Shown: positions 18,057 through 25,736 of the stretch, one piece after another | How positions within the stretch are numbered: the first letter of the stretch is position 1 | Layout of the letters: each line of letters begins with the position of its first letter | From: Actinokineospora enzanensis DSM 44649 | GTDB lineage: Bacteria; Actinomycetota; Actinomycetes; Mycobacteriales; Pseudonocardiaceae | Direction: 5' to 3' | Length of the DNA: 64,000 bases | NCBI RefSeq assembly: GCF_000374445.1 | Contig: NZ_KB894406.1 | Coordinates: 1 to 64,000, forward strand | Made by a program: the position numbers and the translations under genes | Notes under the pieces: generated by a model | What the model saw: only the letters and a program-made list of their open reading frames with translations | The model's database searches: none | Told to the model about the DNA's origin: nothing

Positions 18057-18085
18057 CCTCCCGAACCGACCAAGGAGCTACCACC

Positions 18086-19591
18086 ATGACGATCGACGTC
18101 CCCCGTCCGGCGGACCTGCCCAGCGACCTGCGGCACTTCATCGACGGCAAGCCCGCGTCCAGTGTGGACGGTGCGACCTTCCCGGTCGCCGACCCGGTGA
18201 CCAACGAGGTCTACGGCCGGGTGGCCGCCGGTGACGCCGCGGACATCGACCTGGCCGTGGCCGCCGCCAAGCGCGCGTTCACCGACGGCCCGTGGCCGCG
18301 GCTGAGCGCCCGCGAGCGCGCCAAGATCCTGAACAAGATCGCCGACGGCATCGAGGTGCGCGCCGAGCGGCTGGCCGAGCTGGAGACCTTCGACACCGGT
18401 CTGCCGATCACCCAGGCCCGCGGCCAGGCGCACCGCGCCGCCGAGAACTTCCGCTACTTCGCCGATGTCATCGTGGCCATCCACGAGGAGTCCTACATCG
18501 TCGGCGACGCGCAGGTGAACTACTCGATCCGCCAGCCCGCGGGCGTGGCCGGTCTGATCACCCCGTGGAACACCCCGTTCATGCTGGAGACCTGGAAGCT
18601 CGCGCCGAGCCTCGCCTCCGGCTGCACGGTCGTGCTCAAGCCCGCCGAGTGGTCGCCGCTGTCGGCGAGCCTGCTGCCGGAGATCATGACCGAGGCCGGC
18701 GTGCCGGACGGTGTGTTCAACCTCGTGCACGGCATCGGCGAGCAGGCGGGCGCCGCGCTCGTCGCGCACCCGGACGTGCCGCGCATCTCGTTCACCGGCG
18801 AGAGCGGCACCGGCCAGATCATCATGCGCACCTCCGCGGACAACCTGAAGGAGGTGTCGATGGAGCTGGGCGGCAAGTCGCCGTGCGTGGTCTTCGCCGA
18901 CGCCGACTTCGACCGCGCGGTCGACTCGGCCGTGTTCGGCGTGTTCTCCCTCAACGGCGAGCGCTGCACCGCCAGCTCGCGCGTGCTCGTCCAGCGCGAG
19001 ATCTACGACCGGTTCGTGGAGGCCCTCGCGGCCCGCGCGAACGCGGTGAAGGTCGGCATGCCCGCCGACCCGACCACCGAGGTCGGCGCGCTCATCCACC
19101 CCGAGCACTACGAGCGGGTCATGGAGTACGTGGAGATCGGCAAGCGCGAGTCCCGCCTGGTCGCGGGCGGCGCGCGCCCCGAGGGCCTGTCGACGGGCAA
19201 CTTCCTGCAGCCGACCGTCTTCGCGGACGTCCGCTCGGACGCCCGGATCTTCCAGGAGGAGATCTTCGGCCCGGTCGTCGGCGTGACGCCGTTCGACACC
19301 GAGGAGGAGGCCATCGAGCTGGCCAACGCCACCAAGTACGGCCTCGCGGGCTACGTCTGGACCAGCGACATCAAGCGCGGCCACCGGGTGGCGCGCGCCG
19401 TGCAGTCGGGCATGGTCTGGATCAACTCGCACAACGTGCGCGACCTGCGTACCCCGTTCGGCGGCATCAAGGCCAGCGGTGTGGGCCAGGAGGGCGGCGT
19501 GCACAGCATCGACTTCTACAGCGACGTGCGTGCCATCCACGTGGCCGTCGGCGACCTGCACGTGCCGCAGTTCGGCAAGTCGGGCAAGTAG
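18086..19591 (+). CDS. hpaE: 5-carboxymethyl-2-hydroxymuconate semialdehyde dehydrogenase
   Basis: A 501-residue ALDH-superfamily enzyme oxidising the ring-cleavage semialdehyde with NAD. It has LITPWNTPFMLETWKLAPS, the glutamate in MELGGKSP (about 265), the catalytic cysteine in LNGERCTASSR (about 298) and the C-terminal SHNVRDLRTPFGGIKASG, a signature close to HpaE/BetB-type enzymes. The ATG at 18086 has AAGGAG ten bases upstream. It closes the hpa operon and is followed by a strong terminator. Its pairing with hpaD makes the HpaE assignment firm. Confidence 0.92.
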   Translation: MTIDVPRPADLPSDLRHFIDGKPASSVDGATFPVADPVTNEVYGRVAAGDAADIDLAVAAAKRAFTDGPWPRLSARERAKILNKIADGIEVRAERLAELETFDTGLPITQARGQAHRAAENFRYFADVIVAIHEESYIVGDAQVNYSIRQPAGVAGLITPWNTPFMLETWKLAPSLASGCTVVLKPAEWSPLSASLLPEIMTEAGVPDGVFNLVHGIGEQAGAALVAHPDVPRISFTGESGTGQIIMRTSADNLKEVSMELGGKSPCVVFADADFDRAVDSAVFGVFSLNGERCTASSRVLVQREIYDRFVEALAARANAVKVGMPADPTTEVGALIHPEHYERVMEYVEIGKRESRLVAGGARPEGLSTGNFLQPTVFADVRSDARIFQEEIFGPVVGVTPFDTEEEAIELANATKYGLAGYVWTSDIKRGHRVARAVQSGMVWINSHNVRDLRTPFGGIKASGVGQEGGVHSIDFYSDVRAIHVAVGDLHVPQFGKSGK

Positions 19592-19620
19592 GGGCCTGCC
19601 CCGGTAAGCCGGGTCTGACC

Positions 19621-19656
19621 AGGTGAACCGGCCCCGTTCGCGGGGCCGGTTCACCT
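19621..19656 (+). terminator. strong UUCG-tetraloop terminator of the hpa operon
   Basis: AGGTGAACCGGCCCCG (19621-19636) pairs perfectly with CGGGGCCGGTTCACCT (19641-19656) around a TTCG loop: a 16-bp stem capped by the very stable UUCG tetraloop. There is no T-tract, as is common in actinomycetes. Confidence 0.9.
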
Positions 19657-19768
19657 GTTCGCGGGGCGTTGCTTCAAGGTCAAGACACTGGTTGCCCGAC
19701 GGCGAACATTCGTTGTTCGGCTGCGCACTAGTGGCCCCGGGCGTGGCGGAAACCACCCCGTGGGCAAT

Positions 19769-19774
19769 TAGCGT
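19769..19774 (+). promoter_or_regulatory. -10 element of a probable leaderless promoter
   Basis: TAGCGT ends eight bases before the ATG at 19783 and no ribosome binding site is present, so transcription probably starts at or next to the start codon. Confidence 0.45.
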
Positions 19775-19782
19775 GCCCGGTC

Positions 19783-20442
19783 ATGGGCAGCATGGACGGC
19801 AAGGTGGCACTCGTCACCGGCGCGGGCTCCGCGGTCGGGGCCGCGATCGCGGCGTGCCTGGACGCCGAGGGCGCCACGGTGGCGGTGCTGGACGGGGACT
19901 CCACGGCGGCGGAGCTGGCCTCGCGCGTGCTCCGGCGCGGGATGGTCGTGCGGGCCGACGTGTCCGACCCCGTGCAGGTCGACGCCGCGGTGTCGGCGGT
20001 GGTCGACCACTTCGGGCGGCTGGACGTGCTGGTGAACAACGCGGGCGGCTGGGACTGCGGACCGGCCGCCGCCGGGTCCACAATGGACATCTCGGACGAG
20101 CAGTGGCACTCGGCGCTGGGCGTCCGGCTGGACGGCGCGTTCTACGGCACCCGGGCCGCGCTGCGGTGCATGAAGGGGCAGGGCAGCGGGGTGATCGTGA
20201 CCGTCGCCGCGGACTGCGGGCACCTGGCCCACCACGGCACGGTGGCGGGCGCGATGCGCGGCTTCACCGCCGCGGTCGCCAAGGACGTGGCCCCGCTCGG
20301 CATCCGGGTGGGCGCGGTGGCCCCGGACTGCGCCGACTTCCTGGTGCCGGACGACATCGCCGCCGCCGTGTTCGGGCTGGTCGGTCCGGGCGGCGCGCAC
20401 CTGAGTGGACAGACGATCACAACGAGAGGACAGGGCGCATGA
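19783..20442 (+). CDS. short-chain dehydrogenase/reductase homologue with degenerate active site
   Basis: A 219-residue SDR-fold protein. The NNAG motif (about residue 86) and overall length fit classical SDRs, but the cofactor motif reads TGAGSAVG instead of TGxxxGxG. Where the catalytic Y-x-x-x-K should be, the alignment gives histidine and alanine (HHGTVAGAMRGFT), and the catalytic serine position is also lost (VAADCGH). It therefore looks non-catalytic. The downstream intact SDR overlaps it by ATGA, suggesting a mixed dimer or regulatory partner. No ribosome binding site; a leaderless start is likely. Confidence 0.85.
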   Translation: MGSMDGKVALVTGAGSAVGAAIAACLDAEGATVAVLDGDSTAAELASRVLRRGMVVRADVSDPVQVDAAVSAVVDHFGRLDVLVNNAGGWDCGPAAAGSTMDISDEQWHSALGVRLDGAFYGTRAALRCMKGQGSGVIVTVAADCGHLAHHGTVAGAMRGFTAAVAKDVAPLGIRVGAVAPDCADFLVPDDIAAAVFGLVGPGGAHLSGQTITTRGQGA

Positions 20443-21227
20443 GGTTCGCGGACACGGTGGCGCTGATCACCGGGGCGGGCACGGGTATCGGCGCGGCCAC
20501 GGCCCGCCGGATCGTGGCGGAGGGCGGCAAGGTGGTGCTCTCCGGCCGCCGCGAGGCGCCGCTGAAGGAGGTCGCGGCGTCGCTTGGCGAGTCCGCGCTG
20601 GTCGTTCCCGCCGACGCGGGCGACTCGGCGGCGATGAAGGCGGTCGTGGCCAAGACGCTGGCGACGTTCGGCAGGCTGGACGTGGTGGTCGCGAACGCGG
20701 GCGGCCACGGCCTGGGCACGGCGCTGGACACCGACGACGCGGGCTGGCAGCAGGCCGTGCACACCAACCTGACCAGCGCGTTCATCACGATCCGGGAGGC
20801 GCTGCCCGCGCTGACCGAGCGCGGTGGCTCGGTGGTGCTGGTGTCGTCGCTGGCGGGTCTGTTCGCGGGTCCGGCGGTGGCGGGCTACGTGACGACCAAG
20901 CACGCGCTGATCGGCCTGACCCGCTCGATCGCACGCGACTACGGCAAGCACGGCGTCCGGGCGAACGCGGTGTGCCCGGGTTGGGTGCGCACGCCGATGG
21001 CCGACGAGCAGATGGACGAGCTGGGCAAGGTCAAGGACGTGGACCGCGACGGCGCCTACCGGATCGTCACCGAGAACGTGCCGCTCGGCCGCCCGGCCGA
21101 GTCGGAGGAGGTCGCCGCGGTGATCACCTTCCTGGCCTCGAAGGACGCCTCGATCGTGAGCGGCGCGGTCGTCACGGCCGACGCGGGCTCCAGCGCCGTC
21201 GACCTGCCGACCATCGCGTTCGACTGA
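20439..21227 (+). CDS. short-chain dehydrogenase/reductase
   Basis: A 262-residue classical SDR oxidoreductase. It has TGAGTGIG (about residues 12-19), the RR of SGRRE suggesting NADP(H), ANAGG (about 86), the catalytic serine in LVSSLAG (about 137), YVTTK (about 149-153) and the PGWVRTPM loop. The ATG overlaps the stop of the degenerate SDR (ATGA), so both are made together. The substrate is not identifiable. Position next to the hpa operon could mean a peripheral aromatic alcohol step, but a terminator separates them. Confidence 0.92.
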   Translation: MRFADTVALITGAGTGIGAATARRIVAEGGKVVLSGRREAPLKEVAASLGESALVVPADAGDSAAMKAVVAKTLATFGRLDVVVANAGGHGLGTALDTDDAGWQQAVHTNLTSAFITIREALPALTERGGSVVLVSSLAGLFAGPAVAGYVTTKHALIGLTRSIARDYGKHGVRANAVCPGWVRTPMADEQMDELGKVKDVDRDGAYRIVTENVPLGRPAESEEVAAVITFLASKDASIVSGAVVTADAGSSAVDLPTIAFD

Positions 21228-21235
21228 GATCCCGC

Positions 21236-21241
21236 TACCCT
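21236..21241 (+). promoter_or_regulatory. -10 element of a leaderless promoter
   Basis: TACCCT ends six bases before the ATG at 21248, and there is no ribosome binding site. This spacing places the transcription start on the start codon. Confidence 0.55.
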
Positions 21242-21247
21242 GACCGC

Positions 21248-21655
21248 ATGGCGACGTGGCGTGATCTGGCCCAGTACGTGCGGGAAGAGTACGACGTCAT
21301 CTCCGAGGGAGAGGACGAGATCCGGGTCCTGTTCAACTTCGAGATGCACAACGAGGACGACGAGCGCACGCAGGTCGTCATCGTGGCGCGGGAGATCCTG
21401 GACGCGAAGCACGAGTGGGTGCAGATTGCCTCGCCGGTGGGACTGGCGGACAAGGTCGACCTGAAGGCGCTGCTGGCGGAGATCGGGAACTCGTCGATCG
21501 CCTGCGGTGCGGCGATCATGGGTGAGCATGTGGTGCTCCGACACTCACTTCCACTGAAGGACCTGGACATCCACGAGTTCACGGATCCGCTGGAGTTGTT
21601 GGCGGGCACGGCGGACCAGATCGAGGAGATGTTCTTCGGCGGGGATCAATACTGA
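21248..21655 (+). CDS. YbjN / type III chaperone-like (TY-Chap) domain protein
   Basis: A 135-residue acidic protein resembling the YbjN/CesT-like peptide-binding chaperone fold common in actinomycetes (VREEYDVISEGEDEIRVLF, then VQIASPVG and HSLPLKDLDIHEF). It has no signal peptide or membrane segment. It lies 20 bases after the SDR gene but has its own probable leaderless promoter. A client protein is not evident. Confidence 0.75.
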   Translation: MATWRDLAQYVREEYDVISEGEDEIRVLFNFEMHNEDDERTQVVIVAREILDAKHEWVQIASPVGLADKVDLKALLAEIGNSSIACGAAIMGEHVVLRHSLPLKDLDIHEFTDPLELLAGTADQIEEMFFGGDQY

Positions 21656-21657
21656 TG

Positions 21658-21683
21658 AAGGGGGAGGCCACGGCCTCCCCCTT
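21658..21683. terminator. bidirectional terminator between convergent genes
   Basis: AAGGGGGAGGCC (21658-21669) pairs with GGCCTCCCCCTT (21672-21683). It is followed by CTGTTTG on the plus strand and serves both the YbjN-like gene and the minus-strand DUF397 gene. Confidence 0.85.
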
Positions 21684-21691
21684 CTGTTTGC

Positions 21692-21868
21692 TCAGCGGGA
21701 CTTCACCCAGATGAGCAGACCGATCGCGACGATCACGCCACGACTCGGTGCCTTGCTGTCGCGGAGAACCAAGGTGTCCTCGGCCACGTAGGAGACCTCG
21801 ACGCAGTCGTTCCCGCCCTGCTCGCCTCCGCCTCCGGAGAAACTGCTCTTACGCCAAGCGGTTGCCAT
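21692..21868 (-). CDS. DUF397 small protein
   Basis: A 58-residue DUF397 protein: AWRKSSFSGGGGEQGGNDCVEV then LVLRDSKAP. The C-terminal strand/helix (VIVAIGLLIW) is short. ATG at 21868 lies inside the end of the preceding DUF397 gene (20-base overlap), so the pair are tandem copies translated together. The WRKSSFSGGGG block is shared with its neighbour, indicating a duplication. Confidence 0.85.
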   Translation of the reverse strand: MATAWRKSSFSGGGGEQGGNDCVEVSYVAEDTLVLRDSKAPSRGVIVAIGLLIWVKSR

Positions 21869-22070
21869 GGTCGAGATTCTCCGCCCGGATAGCCGCAAAG
21901 CATGCCGCCATCTCGGTGGCGCCAAAGCGGATCATGCCGTGCGCGGGCGACTTGCTGTCGCGGATCGCGACAGTGCCGTCCACCAAGTGGGCGATCTCCA
22001 CACAGTCGGCTCCACCGTTGCCGCCGCCGCCAGAGAAACTGCTCTTGCGCCAGGTGGCGTTGTCGATCAT
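21849..22070 (-). CDS. DUF397 small protein
   Basis: A 73-residue DUF397 protein with TWRKSSFSGGGGNGGADCVEIA and VAIRDSKSPAHGM, followed by a longer helical tail (EMAACFAAIRAENL) than its downstream copy. ATG is 12 bases after the stop of the DUF5753 regulator. It is the likely direct partner of that regulator. A second copy follows with a 20-base overlap. Confidence 0.88.
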   Translation of the reverse strand: MIDNATWRKSSFSGGGGNGGADCVEIAHLVDGTVAIRDSKSPAHGMIRFGATEMAACFAAIRAENLDHGNRLA

Positions 22071-22082
22071 CTAGTGGCTCCT

Positions 22083-22973
22083 TCAGGATCGTTCGAAGCT
22101 CGTCGCCGCCTCAGCGATTCGCCGCACTGAGTCTGCCTGGGATAGTGACTGCTGGAGAAGGGACCCGAAGCGGAGCGTCAGCTCTCGGACCTCGTCCCGT
22201 TCCTCGACATATACCGCGCGCGACGGGCCTTCTGAATAGCCCACATCGGGCATCGGGTCGGGCAGCGTCAGCACAGAGAAGGGCCCTTCCAGAGCCGCGC
22301 TCGCGCCTGCCGCCTTCGGCAGCACCTGGATTGTGATGTTCGGCGCCTCGGTCGCCTCCATCAGCCGCCGCAACTGGTTGCGCATCACCAGCGGGGTGCC
22401 CACCGGCCGCTCAAGCAGTCCCTCGTCGAGGATGACATGCAGCCGAGCCGGATCGGAACGGATGAGGATCTGCTGGCGAGTCGTGCGAGCCGAGACGCGG
22501 CGCCCCACCTCGTCTTCCGACAGGTCCGGATGGATTCCCGAGATCAGCGCGCGGGCGTACTGGGGTGTCTGGAGCAGACCCGGTACCAGCAGCGTCTCGA
22601 ACTCGCGACGTTCCACCAACGCCGCTTCCCAGTGCAGGAACACGTGAAAGTAGGCGGGCAGGTTCTTGCGGACGTCCACAATCCACCCGCGCTCGTTGGC
22701 GGTTCCCGCCAACTCGACCAGCCAGCCGCGCACAGCCTGGTCGGACACCTTGTAGATGTCGAGCAGCTGCTCGACCTCCTTGGTCCGAACACCCTGTTCC
22801 TGGTTCTCGATGCGCGACAGCTTCGGCCTGGACCACTTGCCCTGACCGGTCGCCTTGAGCTTGGCGATCACGTGGTCGTGCGTTAACCCCGTCTCCTCCC
22901 GCAGGCGCCGCAGTGTCTCGGCAAGCTGCCAGCGTCGCACCGTCGCGTTGGCGGGGATGTTGTCGTGGTTCAA
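22083..22973 (-). CDS. XRE-family regulator with DUF5753 domain
   Basis: A 296-residue regulator: an N-terminal helix-turn-helix (about 12-70; LAETLRRLREETGLTHDHVIAKL, SRPKLSRIENQEQG) and DUF5753 (about 100-285; FETLLVPGLLQTPQYARALI). The start is TTG at 22973 with a GGAGG site upstream. A GTG at 23033 would extend the protein by 20 residues but would place one operator palindrome inside the coding region. It leads an operon with two DUF397 genes. The paired palindromes upstream are likely autoregulatory operators. Confidence 0.88.
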   Translation of the reverse strand: MNHDNIPANATVRRWQLAETLRRLREETGLTHDHVIAKLKATGQGKWSRPKLSRIENQEQGVRTKEVEQLLDIYKVSDQAVRGWLVELAGTANERGWIVDVRKNLPAYFHVFLHWEAALVERREFETLLVPGLLQTPQYARALISGIHPDLSEDEVGRRVSARTTRQQILIRSDPARLHVILDEGLLERPVGTPLVMRNQLRRLMEATEAPNITIQVLPKAAGASAALEGPFSVLTLPDPMPDVGYSEGPSRAVYVEERDEVRELTLRFGSLLQQSLSQADSVRRIAEAATSFERS

Positions 22974-23002
22974 ACCGGGTCGACCTCCGGGGAGCGGGCA
23001 TG

Positions 23003-23052
23003 CACTCTTTCGAGTGAACTTATGGACGTCCACTTTTCAAACTGGACGTCCA
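23003..23052. promoter_or_regulatory. tandem palindromic operators
   Basis: The palindrome TGGACGTCCA occurs at 23023-23032 and at 23043-23052, exactly 20 bp apart, so both lie on the same helix face. A further inverted repeat, CACTC-TTTC-GAGTG, is at 23003-23016. They lie between the DUF5753 operon and the divergent small gene at 23114 and probably control one or both. Confidence 0.65.
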
Positions 23053-23113
23053 AGTCCACTCTGGATCCTACACAACGAGTACCGACTCGAATGCGTTCTG
23101 TAGGAGGGTTCGA

Positions 23114-23356
23114 ATGCTAGACCTGCATGAGTTCGTCCATGCCCAGGCACCCCGCATGTTCGCCGTCGTCCAGGAGCTGGGCGACAGCGAGGACCATCGG
23201 GTCGCCGCCTGGGGGATCGCCTTCGAGGAGCACGCCGCCGTGGTGACCGAGGACGGGGACAGCCGGTTCGTCCTGCGCACCCCGGAGTCCGCCCTCGCCG
23301 TCTTCGGCAACCACCCCGAGGTCTCCGCCCGCCTGGTCTGGCTCGACGCCGCCTGA
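23114..23356 (+). CDS. small protein of unknown function
   Basis: An 80-residue acidic soluble protein (start MLDLHEFVHAQAPRMF; end SARLVWLDAA). ATG at 23114 has a strong AGGAGGG site. It is divergent from the DUF5753/DUF397 operon and shares its operator region, so it may be a regulated target. Similar short proteins are widespread beside DUF2630 genes, but I cannot assign a function. Confidence 0.7.
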   Translation: MLDLHEFVHAQAPRMFAVVQELGDSEDHRVAAWGIAFEEHAAVVTEDGDSRFVLRTPESALAVFGNHPEVSARLVWLDAA

Positions 23357-23369
23357 CAGGGTGGTCCGC

Positions 23370-23615
23370 ATGGACGACACGCGGATCCACCACCGCATCA
23401 GCGCCCTCGTCGACGAGGAGCACGCGCTGCGCGAGCGCACGCAGCACGGTGGCCTGTCCCCCCAGGAGGAGCAGCAGCGCCTGCGTGACCTGGAGGCATC
23501 TCTCGACCAGTGCTGGGACCTCCTGCGTCAGCGCCGCGCCCGCCGTTCGGCCGGGCAGGACCCGGACGGTGCCGAGGTGCGGCCGGTGGGCGAGGTCGAG
23601 GGATACCGCCAGTAG
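23370..23615 (+). CDS. DUF2630 family protein
   Basis: An 81-residue protein with the DUF2630 signature: IHHRISALVDEEHALRER, then a coiled-coil-prone stretch EEQQRLRDLEASLDQCWDLLRQRRA. Function unknown. The ATG lies 14 bases after the preceding small gene, so the two form an operon that ends in a hairpin terminator. Confidence 0.85.
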   Translation: MDDTRIHHRISALVDEEHALRERTQHGGLSPQEEQQRLRDLEASLDQCWDLLRQRRARRSAGQDPDGAEVRPVGEVEGYRQ

Positions 23616-23638
23616 CACGATCCTGTCGGCATCCCCCT

Positions 23639-23678
23639 GACGGCGGCCGGAAGTCCCGGCCGTCGTCCGGGGGTTTTT
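23639..23678 (+). terminator. intrinsic terminator with T-tract
   Basis: The arms GACGGCGGCCGG and CCGGCCGTCGTC pair over twelve positions (one G-U) around a short loop and are followed by GGGGG and a run of five T at 23674-23678. Confidence 0.85.
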
Positions 23679-24355
23679 CTGTTCCGTGACCGGATTTAGC
23701 GCGGCCGGGGCGCCCGTTCGGGTATCTCGCATATGGGCTCGAAGTCGGCTGGACACCTAATGGCGTGATTGTCCCACCGGGCCGCGAGGCACGCCGATCC
23801 GCCGAAAGAGATCGGATGATTTCCATTCTCCGACGCCGCGCACAAAACGCTCGATTCCGGCCGAACGGTCGCGTGGTATGCGGCGTTCGGTCCGGATCGC
23901 TTGGGTCTCAAGGGAACCGGACCAGGCATCGACTGGTGCTATGGCCTGGGGTTATACGAGTTGCCGAACTTTCGTAGGTAACCGTTCACAGTTCCACCTG
24001 TAAAGACGCGATCAGGTGTGACTACTCCCTTCGGGTAATGAGCTGTGAATTCTCCTACCCCAAAGGGTCTACGTGGGGTTAGTTAGCAACGGTTAGGTTT
24101 CGTCCGTCCGTCCACCGTTAGTGGAACCTGTGAAATCCATGAGAAAGGGATCGGGGTCATGTTCGATCGACCCGACCGCGCACCCGATCATCGGACCTGC
24201 TGTGATCACAGTGGACGCCGGATCGTCCTCACCGTCCCGAGGACCTTCCGTGAGCTGTGCGGATGTTCCTTCCCGGCCACTGCGCAACCCACCCGAAACG
24301 AGTAGCGAACGTCAGTTTCACCCCATCCTGACCACGCCATATGGGAGTCAGTCAC
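23679..24355. other. gene-free, lower-GC leader with several inverted repeats
   Basis: About 680 bases without a convincing gene. Hand counts over 23941-24120 give about 51% GC, against roughly 70% or more in flanking genes. Visible pairings are TACGA/TCGTA (23955-23976), CACCTG/CAGGTG (23995-24018), a CCC-TTC-GGG element near 24030, and CTACCCC against GGGGTTAG around 24055-24081. It precedes the aminotransferase/aspartokinase operon and could hold a structured leader RNA, a small RNA gene or the remains of inserted DNA. I do not recognise a known riboswitch. Confidence 0.5.
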
Positions 24356-25735
24356 ATGACCGACCTGATAGTCGAGATGAGCAGGCCACACGTGGAGGGC
24401 GCGCTTCCCGGCGCGCGGTCCGCGCGGTACCTGGCCCGCCAGGAGCAGACCGAGTCCAACGCGCGCAGCTACCCCCGCGGCCTGCCGATCGCCATCGAGC
24501 GCGGCCAGGGCAGCTTCGTCCGCGACGTGGACGGCAACGTCTTCATCGACTTCCTCGCCGGTGCCGGTGTCCTTTCCCTCGGACACAACCATCCCGAACT
24601 CGTGCAGGTGATGGTCGACCAGCTCGGCGTACTCACGCACGGGCTGGACTTCCCCACCCCGGCCAAGGAAGCCTTTGTCGAGACGCAGCTGGCGATGCTC
24701 CCGCAAGGCATGCGTGCTCGCACCAAACTGCACTTCTGCGGCCCCACCGGCGCCAATGCCGTGGACGCGGCCGTCAAGCTCTGCAAAACCGCGACCGGCC
24801 GCGGCGACATCGTCTCCTTCCAGGGCGGTTTCCACGGTGCGACGGCGACCGCGATGGCGTTGACCGGCCTGGTGTCGCAGAAGCGGCCGGTCGCCAACGG
24901 CCTGCCGGGCGTGCACTTCTTCCCGTACTCGTCCTGCGCGCGTTGCCCGCTCGGCCTGCGACCCGACACCTGCGCGACCAACTGCGTCGAGTACCTCGAA
25001 CGGTCCCTGCGCGACCCCAACGGCGGACTCCCGCTGCCCGCCGCGGTGATCCTCGAACTGGTCCAGGGCGAGGGCGGCGTCGTCCCCGCGCGACCGGAGT
25101 TCGTGCGTCGGGTGCGGGACCTGACCGCGGAGCTGGACATCCCGCTGATCGTGGACGAGGTGCAGACCGGCTGCGGCCGGACCGGGACCTGGTTCGCGTT
25201 CGAGCAGTACGGTATCGAGCCGGATGTCATCGTCGCGTCCAAGGCGCTGAGCGGGGTCGGCACACCGATCGCGCTGATCATGTACGACCGGAAGCTGGAC
25301 ACCTGGTCGCCCGGCGCGCACACCGGCACCTTCCGCGGCAACCAGCTCGCCTTCGTCGCGGGCACCGAGGCGGTCCGCGTGATCCGCCGCGACGACGTGC
25401 TGGGCAACGTGCGCAGGCGCGGCGAGCAGCTCGCCGCCCGGTTCGCGGAGATCGCGTGGAACCCGCTCGTGCACGACGTGCGCGGCATGGGCCTGATGTG
25501 GGGCATCGAGCTCACCGACGCCCCGGACGGCACGCCCGCGCCGGCCCTCGCCGCGCGCGTCCGCGACACCGCGCTGCACGCCGGTCTGATCGTCGAACTG
25601 GGCGGCCGCGACGACCGGGTGGTGCGGATGCTGCCGCCGCTCAACGTCACCGCCGAGGTCATCGACACCGCCTGCGACATCCTCCTGGACGCCATCGGCC
25701 GCCTCGGCGGAGGCGGCGAATGGGGGCGTGGCTGA
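24356..25735 (+). CDS. diaminobutyrate--2-oxoglutarate aminotransferase-like class III transaminase
   Basis: A 459-residue PLP-dependent class III aminotransferase. It has [16 protein letters not shown], the PLP-phosphate segment [26 protein letters not shown] (aspartate binding the pyridine nitrogen) and the Schiff-base lysine in [10 protein letters not shown] (about residue 294). Overall it follows the EctB/Dat pattern, which aminates aspartate semialdehyde to L-2,4-diaminobutyrate. ATG at 24356 has GGGAG eight bases upstream and is preferred to one 15 bases earlier. The directly following aspartate kinase supports aspartate-derived chemistry. No ectA or ectC is present, so the product is probably not ectoine. 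Confidence 0.85.
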   Translation: MTDLIVEMSRPHVEGALPGARSARYLARQEQTESNARSYPRGLPIAIERGQGSFVRDVDGNVFIDFLAGAGVLSLGHNHPELVQVMVDQLGVLTHGLDFPTPAKEAFVETQLAMLPQGMRARTKLHFCGPTGANAVDAAVKLCKTATGRGDIVSFQGGFHGATATAMALTGLVSQKRPVANGLPGVHFFPYSSCARCPLGLRPDTCATNCVEYLERSLRDPNGGLPLPAAVILELVQGEGGVVPARPEFVRRVRDLTAELDIPLIVDEVQTGCGRTGTWFAFEQYGIEPDVIVASKALSGVGTPIALIMYDRKLDTWSPGAHTGTFRGNQLAFVAGTEAVRVIRRDDVLGNVRRRGEQLAARFAEIAWNPLVHDVRGMGLMWGIELTDAPDGTPAPALAARVRDTALHAGLIVELGGRDDRVVRMLPPLNVTAEVIDTACDILLDAIGRLGGGGEWGRG

Positions 25736-25736
25736 G

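Noticed and set aside
17858-19756. A 632-codon antisense frame over hpaE
   Set aside because: Low-complexity composition and no domain; hpaE on the other strand has all ALDH motifs.
23085-23120. TTCGAA-type sequence resembling a tRNA T-arm
   Set aside because: No acceptor stem, anticodon arm or D-arm can be formed around it.
24093-24287. Short frame on the minus strand in the low-GC leader
   Set aside because: No ribosome binding site, no GC3 bias and no family similarity that I can see.
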